Part shown: positions 1 through 4,601 of the stretch, in pieces
Numbering within the stretch: position 1 is the first letter of the stretch
How the letters are laid out: each line of letters opens with the position of its first letter
DNA from: Marinospirillum sp.
GTDB lineage: Bacteria; Pseudomonadota; Gammaproteobacteria; Pseudomonadales; Halomonadaceae
Assembly (NCBI GenBank): GCA_007119985.1
Contig: SKOQ01000164.1
Coordinates: forward strand, 1-6,169
Direction: 5' to 3'
DNA: 6,169 bases
Translations under genes and position numbers: made by a program
Notes under the pieces: generated by a model
Databases searched by the model: none
Told to the model about the DNA's origin: nothing
What the model saw: the letters and a program-made list of their open reading frames with translations, nothing else

Positions 1-623
1 GCGCCATGCCTGTTTTTGGTCAGCATCACCCTAGCCGTGTTTATGCCCTCACCGAGCGTCCTGCTACAGATATTCAGGCGGGTAGCTATGAGTATACTGG
101 GCGCAACCTTGATATTGCGGTGCGCGGTGAAGGCTGGATCGCGGTACAGGCCCCTGATGGCACCGAAGCCTATACTCGCCGTGGCGATCTGAATATTGAT
201 CCCAATGGTGTACTACGCACAGGCAATGGCTTGCCGATTATCGGCAATGGTGGGCCGATCGTCTTGCCGCAAGGCCAGCATATTCATATCAACGCCGATG
301 GTGGTATTGCATTGGGTAACCAAGCAGGTGGTGCTGATGTCGCGATTGTGGATCAAATCAAGCTGGTCAGTGCCCAAGAGCAAGGCGTCGTTATGGAAAA
401 GGGTTTGGACGGCCTGATGCGCCCAGCGGGTATCGATGTGCCGCTTGAATTGGCGGAGCAAGTCCAGCTGGAATCTGGCGCATTGGAAACCAGTAATGTG
501 AATGCCGTTAGCGAGTTGACCAGTCTTTTGGCCTTATCTCGCCAGTATGAAATGAATGTGAAGATGATGAAATCGGTCGATGATACCAGCGCGAGTGTCA
601 ATAGCTTGCTGCGCATGGGTTAA
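1..623 (+). CDS. flgF: Flagellar proximal rod protein FlgF (5' partial)
   Basis: FlgF is a rod subunit in the periplasmic drive shaft, exported by the flagellar type III apparatus. The reading frame is open from the left edge; bases 1-2 finish an upstream codon, so the ATG at position 6 is an internal methionine and not the start. About 40 N-terminal residues are missing compared with the usual ~250, including the family's conserved NNLAN-type N-terminal helix. Visible from position 6 are a RVYALTERPATD stretch near residues 12-23, the core pattern GRNLDIAVRGEGWIAVQAPDG with YTRRG shortly after, and the C-terminal rod/hook-family helix (LESGALETSNVNAVSELTSLL, then RQYEMNVKMM) ending in SLLRMG. 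The SNVNAV and YEM signatures are shared with FlgG downstream; FlgF identity rests on position before flgG and on the overall match to FlgF proteins. The TAA stop is at 621-623. The upstream neighbour, outside the window, is probably flgE. Confidence 0.95.
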   Translation, partial: AMPVFGQHHPSRVYALTERPATDIQAGSYEYTGRNLDIAVRGEGWIAVQAPDGTEAYTRRGDLNIDPNGVLRTGNGLPIIGNGGPIVLPQGQHIHINADGGIALGNQAGGADVAIVDQIKLVSAQEQGVVMEKGLDGLMRPAGIDVPLELAEQVQLESGALETSNVNAVSELTSLLALSRQYEMNVKMMKSVDDTSASVNSLLRMG

Positions 624-645
624 TCCAGCATCCAAAGATTTTTAA

Positions 646-659
646 GCCTGGGAACAGGC
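646..659 (+). other. Short hairpin with GGAA loop between flgF and flgG
   Basis: GCCTG (646-650) and CAGGC (655-659) form a perfect 5-bp stem closed by the GNRA-type tetraloop GGAA. It lies in the 63-base flgF-flgG gap, 27 bases before the flgG start. No T-run follows, so it does not look like an intrinsic terminator. It could be an mRNA stability or processing element, or chance. The structure is seen; any role is inference. Confidence 0.35.
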
Positions 660-675
660 GAGTCGAATTGAAGTC

Positions 676-680
676 AGGAG
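676..680 (+). promoter_or_regulatory. Ribosome binding site of flgG
   Basis: AGGAG lies 6 bases before the ATG at 687, a near-ideal Shine-Dalgarno placement. It fixes the flgG start and explains independent initiation after the 63-base gap from flgF. Confidence 0.85.
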
Positions 681-686
681 AAGACA

Positions 687-1475
687 ATGCATCCAGCTTT
701 ATGGACAGGTCGTACAGGCTTACAAGCCATGGACACCAAACTCTCTACCATTTCTAACAACCTAGCGAACGTCAATACGGTAGGTTTTAAGCGTAATCGT
801 GCCGTGTTTGAAGATCTGCTTTATCAGGCTCAACGCTTGCCTGGTGCCCAGAATGGTGAGAATGCCAACTTACCCACCGGCTTGCAGCTGGGTACAGGTG
901 TGCGCGTGGTCGCCACTCAGCGCCAGTTTACTGAAGGTAGCCTTGAAGTCACCAACCAGCCGCTCGATATTGCCATTAATGGTCGTGGTTTCTTCCGCCT
1001 GCAAATGCCAGATGGTGAAGTCAGCTATACCCGTAATGGCCAGTTTCACTTGGATGCGGATGGGCGGATCGTGAACTCCAATGGCTTCCCGCTCGAGCCA
1101 GAGATCGTCCTGCCACAAAATACTAACTCGATCACCATCGGCCGTGATGGTGTGGTGACAATTACCCAAGCGGGTGAAAATAATAACCCGCAAGAAATCG
1201 GTCAGGTTGAACTGGTTGATTTTATCAACCCTGCTGGTTTGCTGGCTCTGGGTAACAATGTCTTTGCTGAAACGGCAGGCTCTGGTGCGCCGATTGATGG
1301 TGTTGGTGGAGAAAACGGTTTTGGCAGCGTAGAGCAGAGCATGCTGGAGCTGTCCAACGTCAGTGCTGTTGAAGAGCTGGTGGATATGATCACCACCCAG
1401 CGCGCCTATGAAATGAACACTAAGGTTGTTTCAGCGGCTGATGATATGCTGCGCAATCTGACGCAAACCCTGTAA
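687..1475 (+). CDS. flgG: Flagellar distal rod protein FlgG
   Basis: FlgG forms the distal rod that passes through the P and L rings and joins the hook. It is secreted by the flagellar type III system without a cleaved signal. The 262-residue product matches the family's usual ~260. The N-terminal rod/hook signature SNNLANVNTVGFKR is at residues 23-36, followed by FEDLLYQ (41-47) and a stretch rich in Q, N and G (about 48-66) matching the FlgG-specific insert (FEDLLYQ...PGAQ...LPTGLQLGTGV) linked to the straight, stiff rod. The middle has the shared pattern LDIAINGRGFF and YTRNGQFHLDADG. The C-terminal helix carries LSNVSAVEELVDMI and QRAYEMNTKVV, ending in DMLRNLTQTL. The start at 687 is supported by the strong AGGAG. 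flgF lies 63 bases upstream and flgH 58 bases downstream, consistent with one operon. Nothing is truncated or unusual. Confidence 0.98.
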   Translation: MHPALWTGRTGLQAMDTKLSTISNNLANVNTVGFKRNRAVFEDLLYQAQRLPGAQNGENANLPTGLQLGTGVRVVATQRQFTEGSLEVTNQPLDIAINGRGFFRLQMPDGEVSYTRNGQFHLDADGRIVNSNGFPLEPEIVLPQNTNSITIGRDGVVTITQAGENNNPQEIGQVELVDFINPAGLLALGNNVFAETAGSGAPIDGVGGENGFGSVEQSMLELSNVSAVEELVDMITTQRAYEMNTKVVSAADDMLRNLTQTL

Positions 1476-1520
1476 ACGCGTATTGAAGTCTTGGTTGGAT
1501 AGGCAGCAAGAAACAAATAA

Positions 1521-1526
1521 AGAGGA
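1521..1526 (+). promoter_or_regulatory. Ribosome binding site deciding the flgH start
   Basis: AGAGGA ends 7 bases before the ATG at 1534. No comparable purine run precedes the in-frame TTG at 1483. This site, with the lipoprotein signal that begins directly at 1534, decides the start of flgH. Confidence 0.8.
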
Positions 1527-1533
1527 ACTGGAC

Positions 1534-2202
1534 ATGTGTAATGCATTACGGCTTGTGGTGATCGCCAGCCTGGCGCTCTTAGCCGCCTGTGGTGGCCGGC
1601 CGGTGGTTGAGCCTGATGATCCCCATTATGCACCGGTGCAGCCAAGCCAGATGGAGCCACCGCCCGCCACGCGTGGCTCTCTGTATCATGCCAACCACTC
1701 TCCCACCTTGTTTGGTGATCGCAAGGCCTATCGTGTTGGTGATGTGATTACGGTGCAGCTTGAAGAACGCACCCGTGCGAGCAATTCATCCAGTACAGAC
1801 CTTAATCGTTCCACCAGCGTTAATGTTGCCACGCCAGTGATTGCCGGCCGTGAGCGCTTAAATGTCGGTGCCAATCTGAGTTCAGATCGAGACTTTTCGG
1901 GTGAAGCGACCTCTGATCAAAGTAATAGTCTCCTAGGTAGCATTACTGTGACAGTGCATGAGGTTTACCCCAACGGCAATATGCTGGTGCGGGGCGAAAA
2001 ATGGATGAACCTGAATCAGGGTTCAGAATATGTGCGTGTTTCTGGCATTGTGCGTCCAGAAGATATTCGCCCTAATAATACTGTGTCCTCAACCCAATTA
2101 GCCGATGCGCGTTTAACCTATAGCAGCACAGGCGAACTCGCCAATGCAAATCGCCAAGGTTGGCTCACCCGTTTTCTGAATAGTGGCTGGTGGCCGCTTT
2201 AA
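1534..2202 (+). CDS. flgH: Flagellar L-ring lipoprotein FlgH
   Basis: FlgH is an outer-membrane lipoprotein that assembles into the L ring, the outer bushing around the distal rod. From ATG 1534 the product is 222 residues, close to the usual ~230. The N-terminus is a lipoprotein signal: a hydrophobic core (LRLVVIASLALL, residues 5-16) and a lipobox LAAC with the lipidated cysteine at residue 19. The next residue is Gly, not Asp, consistent with sorting to the outer membrane. A Pro-rich tether follows (about 21-46), then GSLY (48-51), the pattern FGDRKAYRVGDVITVQLEE (60-78), the region NGNMLVRGEKWMNLNQGSEY (147-166) with VSGIVRPEDI (169-178), and SSTQLADARLTY (185-196), all typical of FlgH. 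It ends in GWLTRFLNSGWWPL. The frame stays open upstream to a TTG at 1483, but that start would bury the signal peptide behind 17 polar residues and lacks a good ribosome binding site. flgI starts 17 bases after the stop. Confidence 0.97.
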   Translation: MCNALRLVVIASLALLAACGGRPVVEPDDPHYAPVQPSQMEPPPATRGSLYHANHSPTLFGDRKAYRVGDVITVQLEERTRASNSSSTDLNRSTSVNVATPVIAGRERLNVGANLSSDRDFSGEATSDQSNSLLGSITVTVHEVYPNGNMLVRGEKWMNLNQGSEYVRVSGIVRPEDIRPNNTVSSTQLADARLTYSSTGELANANRQGWLTRFLNSGWWPL

Positions 2203-2219
2203 GCTGGAGCTGAATCTGT

Positions 2220-3341
2220 ATGCGATTACAACCCCTTTTCTACTCAGTTTCACTCCTGTTCAGTCTAGTCTTGCTCTCTTGGAGTCAGGCTTGGGCTAAT
2301 GAGCCTATGAGCCGTTTGAAGGATCTCACCAGTGTCGAAGGTGTGCGGGCTAACCAGTTGATTGGTTATGGTTTAGTGGTGGGCCTTGATGGGACAGGCG
2401 ATAACGCGCCCTTCACCAATCAAACCTTCGCCAATATGATGAATCAGTTTGGTATCACCTTGCCCCCTGGGGTCAATCCGCGTTCACAAAACGTGGCCGC
2501 CGTCACGGTCAATGCAGAACTGCCAGCCTTTGCCAAGCCAGGACAAAGTATTGATATTACTGTGTCTTCGATCGGCAATGCGGATAGCCTACGCGGTGGT
2601 ACGCTGTTGATGACCCCGCTACGTGGCGCAGATGGGCAGGTCTATGCTGTCGCGCAAGGTAGTCTTGTGGTTGGTGGCTTTGGTGCAGGCGGTGCAGATG
2701 GTTCGCGGGTCACGGTGAATGTGCCTAGCGTTGGTCGTATCCCCAATGGTGCGATTGTTGAGCGTGAGGTGGCACACCATTTTTCAGATGGCGATACGCT
2801 AACCTTTAACCTGCACAACCCAGATTTCACAACTGCGCGCCGAATCGAAGAAACCATTAATGACCTGATGGGCGCTGGTGTCGCACAAGCCTTAGATCCA
2901 GTTTCCATTCGTGTGCGTGCGCCTCGTGATCCTAGCCAGCGTGTCGGTTTTCTTTCTGTGTTGGAAAATCTTGAAGTGGCCCCTGCTGCTGCCTCGGCCC
3001 GTGTGATTATTAACTCGCGTACGGGCACGATCATTATCGGCCAAAATGTGCGCGTTGCCCCAGCCGCGGTGACGCATGGGAGTTTGACTGTGACGATCGC
3101 TGAGCAGCCGCAAGTGGTACAGCCTGAGGCTTTCGCGAATGGTGAGGCGATGGTGCAAGAAAATACAGAAATCATGATCGATCAAGAAAATAACCCCATG
3201 TTCCGCTTTGATGCTGGTGTCACCCTTGATGAGATAGTGCGTGCCGTGAATCAAGTTGGCGCGGCTCCGGGTGATTTGATGGCGATTCTTGAAGCACTGA
3301 AGCAGGCAGGGGCTTTAAATGCCCAGCTGATCGTGATCTAA
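2220..3341 (+). CDS. flgI: Flagellar P-ring protein FlgI
   Basis: FlgI is a periplasmic protein exported by Sec that polymerises into the P ring in the peptidoglycan layer, around the rod. The 373-residue length fits the family (~365). A Sec signal peptide is visible: Arg2, a hydrophobic core (about 6-20), and a likely cleavage after AWA (residues 24-26). The mature part opens with the family signature RLKDLTSVEGVRANQLIGYGLVVGLDGTGD (residues 32-61), then MMNQFGI (73-79), NVAAV (91-95), IGNADSLRGGTLLMTPLRG (118-136), VYAVAQGSLVVGG (141-153), INSRTGTI (264-271) and a C-terminal APGDLMAILEALKQAGAL region (349-366). The whole protein has no cysteine; the two that form the disulfide in E. coli FlgI align with Ala282 and Ala365 here. 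GGAG at 2206-2209, 10 bases before the ATG, is a somewhat long-spaced ribosome binding site. It lies 17 bases after flgH and 10 bases before flgJ. Confidence 0.98.
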   Translation: MRLQPLFYSVSLLFSLVLLSWSQAWANEPMSRLKDLTSVEGVRANQLIGYGLVVGLDGTGDNAPFTNQTFANMMNQFGITLPPGVNPRSQNVAAVTVNAELPAFAKPGQSIDITVSSIGNADSLRGGTLLMTPLRGADGQVYAVAQGSLVVGGFGAGGADGSRVTVNVPSVGRIPNGAIVEREVAHHFSDGDTLTFNLHNPDFTTARRIEETINDLMGAGVAQALDPVSIRVRAPRDPSQRVGFLSVLENLEVAPAAASARVIINSRTGTIIIGQNVRVAPAAVTHGSLTVTIAEQPQVVQPEAFANGEAMVQENTEIMIDQENNPMFRFDAGVTLDEIVRAVNQVGAAPGDLMAILEALKQAGALNAQLIVI

Positions 3342-3345
3342 GGAG
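3339..3345 (+). promoter_or_regulatory. flgJ ribosome binding site overlapping the flgI stop codon
   Basis: TAAGGAG contains both the flgI stop codon (TAA, 3339-3341) and the flgJ Shine-Dalgarno sequence, ending 6 bases before the flgJ ATG at 3352. Ribosomes ending flgI therefore stop on the flgJ initiation site, which suggests translational coupling. Confidence 0.8.
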
Positions 3346-3351
3346 AAGCAA

Positions 3352-4515
3352 ATGATCGGTGATTCTAGTGGCAGCTATACCCGAGCTCAGGCCTCCTATC
3401 ACGATTTTCAGGGCTTGCGTGATCTGCAGCGTGGCGCGATAGAAAATGATCCCGAAGCGCTGCGCGAAGTCGCCCGTCAATTTGAAGCGCTGTTTATCCA
3501 AATGATTTTGCAAAGCTCGCGCGAGGCAAATGAAACCCTCGCGGGCGATAATCGCCTGCTGCATTCGCAGGAAATGGGCTTTTTTGAAGGCATGCTTGAT
3601 GAGCAGTTTTCCTTGGCGATCAGTCAAGGCGGTAACGGAGAGGGCCTAGGCTTAGCGCAAATGCTGGTTAATCAGCTTTCGCGTGAGCGTCCAGAGCCAG
3701 GCGAGCCTGTGCCGGATCATGTTCGGCGCAATGCACAGCAGCTCTCAGATGAGTTGGTGCAGCAGCTCGCTGATCGTCGTCTCAATTTTACCCAAGTGCG
3801 CGCGCCCTTGGCTGAAGCGGCCAACCCCGAGCAGACACCGGCTGCCATCGCGGCGCAGCGTGAAGCTAGCGAGCGTACCGCGCAGGCGCTGCAAGCCGGT
3901 CGTCGTCCACCCTATGCCGCTGCCAGCGAATCAGTAGGGCGTCAGCCATTAGAAATCAGCGGTTTGCCTGTCCGCGAAGACAAGCGCACCTATTTTGCCA
4001 GCCCAGAAGATTTTGTGCGCCACCTCTATCCGATTGCTGAGCAGGCGGCGGCTCGCTTGGGTGTCGATCCCCGCTTTATGCTGGCCCAGTCTGCGCTTGA
4101 AACCGGCTGGGGCCGTCATATGATCGCTCGTGCTGATGGCAGTAATAGTTTTAATCTCTTTGGGATTAAGGCAGATCGGCGTTGGTCTGGTGAAGCGGCT
4201 GAGGTACCGACACTCGAATATCGCAATGGTCGGCCGCAACAAGAGCGCTGGGCTTTTCGTGCTTATGATTCTTTTGAACAATCCATGGAAGATTATGTGG
4301 ATTTTCTGCTGGCCAATCCACGCTATCAGTCCGCATTAGAGCAAACCGATAATCCACGTGCCTTTGCGCGTGGCTTACAGCAGGCGGGTTATGCCACCGA
4401 TCCACGCTATGCGTACAAGATCGTCAATATTATGGAAGGCAGCACACTGAACCAGGCTCTTGAACGTCTGGAGCAGGACAGCGCAGCGCCAATCAGCCCA
4501 AGGCCTGCAGATTGA
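3352..4515 (+). CDS. flgJ: Flagellar rod cap and peptidoglycan hydrolase FlgJ
   Basis: FlgJ caps the growing rod and cuts peptidoglycan so the rod can pass through the periplasm. The 387-residue product has both known modules. The N-terminal rod-binding domain covers about residues 33-110, with VARQFEALFIQMILQSSREAN (40-60) and EMGFFEGMLDEQFS (74-87). A linker of about 100 residues rich in Ala, Gln, Arg, Pro and Glu (about 111-212) follows. The C-terminal glucosaminidase domain (GH73 type) covers about 218-363. In it, SALETGWG (247-254) carries the expected catalytic Glu250; NSFNLFGIKA (265-274), TLEY with Glu289, and EDYV with Asp314 also match. The spacings Glu250-Glu289-Asp314 (39 and 64) are the same as Glu184-Glu223-Asp248 of Salmonella FlgJ, so the enzyme is predicted active. 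It is longer than the 313-316 residues of enteric FlgJ, mainly through the linker. The start at 3352 is set by the ribosome binding site overlapping the flgI stop. No signal peptide is seen, fitting type III export. Confidence 0.97.
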   Translation: MIGDSSGSYTRAQASYHDFQGLRDLQRGAIENDPEALREVARQFEALFIQMILQSSREANETLAGDNRLLHSQEMGFFEGMLDEQFSLAISQGGNGEGLGLAQMLVNQLSRERPEPGEPVPDHVRRNAQQLSDELVQQLADRRLNFTQVRAPLAEAANPEQTPAAIAAQREASERTAQALQAGRRPPYAAASESVGRQPLEISGLPVREDKRTYFASPEDFVRHLYPIAEQAAARLGVDPRFMLAQSALETGWGRHMIARADGSNSFNLFGIKADRRWSGEAAEVPTLEYRNGRPQQERWAFRAYDSFEQSMEDYVDFLLANPRYQSALEQTDNPRAFARGLQQAGYATDPRYAYKIVNIMEGSTLNQALERLEQDSAAPISPRPAD

Positions 4516-4525
4516 ATTGACAGGC

Positions 4526-4552
4526 TGTAGAAAAGCACTGGCGTGCCGATAA
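4526..4552 (+). promoter_or_regulatory. Candidate sigma-28 (FliA) promoter for flgK
   Basis: GCCGATAA at 4545-4552 is an 8/8 match to the sigma-28 -10 consensus, in the flgJ-flgK gap where late-class flgK promoters are known in enteric bacteria. The -35 is weak: at the standard 11-base gap the octamer at 4526-4533 is TGTAGAAA, matching TAAAGTTT only at T, A and G; TAGA at 4528 is a closer core match but leaves a gap of 9. Transcription would start near 4558-4560, giving a leader of about 40 bases. A lone TTGACA at 4517-4522 has no partner -10 for sigma-70 at usable spacing. The -10 match is seen; use by FliA is inference. Confidence 0.65.
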
Positions 4553-4564
4553 CGATTTCATTGT

Positions 4565-4579
4565 TGGGTCAATGACCCA
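4565..4579 (+). other. Hairpin in the flgK leader
   Basis: TGGGTC (4565-4570) and GACCCA (4574-4579) form a perfect 6-bp stem with the 3-base loop AAT; a T-G wobble pair (4564/4580) could extend it. No T-run follows, so it is unlikely to be an intrinsic terminator after flgJ. It falls between the predicted sigma-28 start site and the flgK ribosome binding site, 10 bases before the latter, so it could be a stabilising 5' stem or affect translation. A DNA operator is also possible. Confidence 0.45.
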
Positions 4580-4589
4580 GAAAGCATTC

Positions 4590-4595
4590 AGGGGA
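4590..4595 (+). promoter_or_regulatory. Ribosome binding site of flgK
   Basis: AGGGGA ends 6 bases before the ATG at 4602. It supports this start, which also gives the conserved FlgK N-terminus at once. Confidence 0.75.
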
Positions 4596-4601
4596 AGAGC
4601 A

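Noticed and set aside
233..245. GCCGATTATCGGC palindrome in flgF
   Set aside because: Lies in coding sequence with a 1-base centre, so it cannot fold as an RNA hairpin without losing pairs; no regulatory context.
3034..3041. GCCGATAA on the minus strand inside flgI, a possible antisense sigma-28 promoter
   Set aside because: No TAAA-like -35 lies at the right distance on that strand, and the site lies within a conserved coding segment (IIIGQN). Chance match is more likely.
2642..3175. Long minus-strand open frame (177 codons) opposite flgI
   Set aside because: Shadow of flgI: Arg/Ser/Thr/Ala-biased low-complexity product, no recognisable domain and no sign of its own promoter. The other minus-strand frames opposite flgG, flgJ and flgK look the same.
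4517..4522. Perfect TTGACA, a possible sigma-70 -35 box before flgK
   Set aside because: No TATAAT-like hexamer is found 16-18 bases downstream.
4565..4579. Hairpin after flgJ as an intrinsic terminator
   Set aside because: No T-run follows the stem on the + strand, and flgK continues in the same direction 22 bases later.
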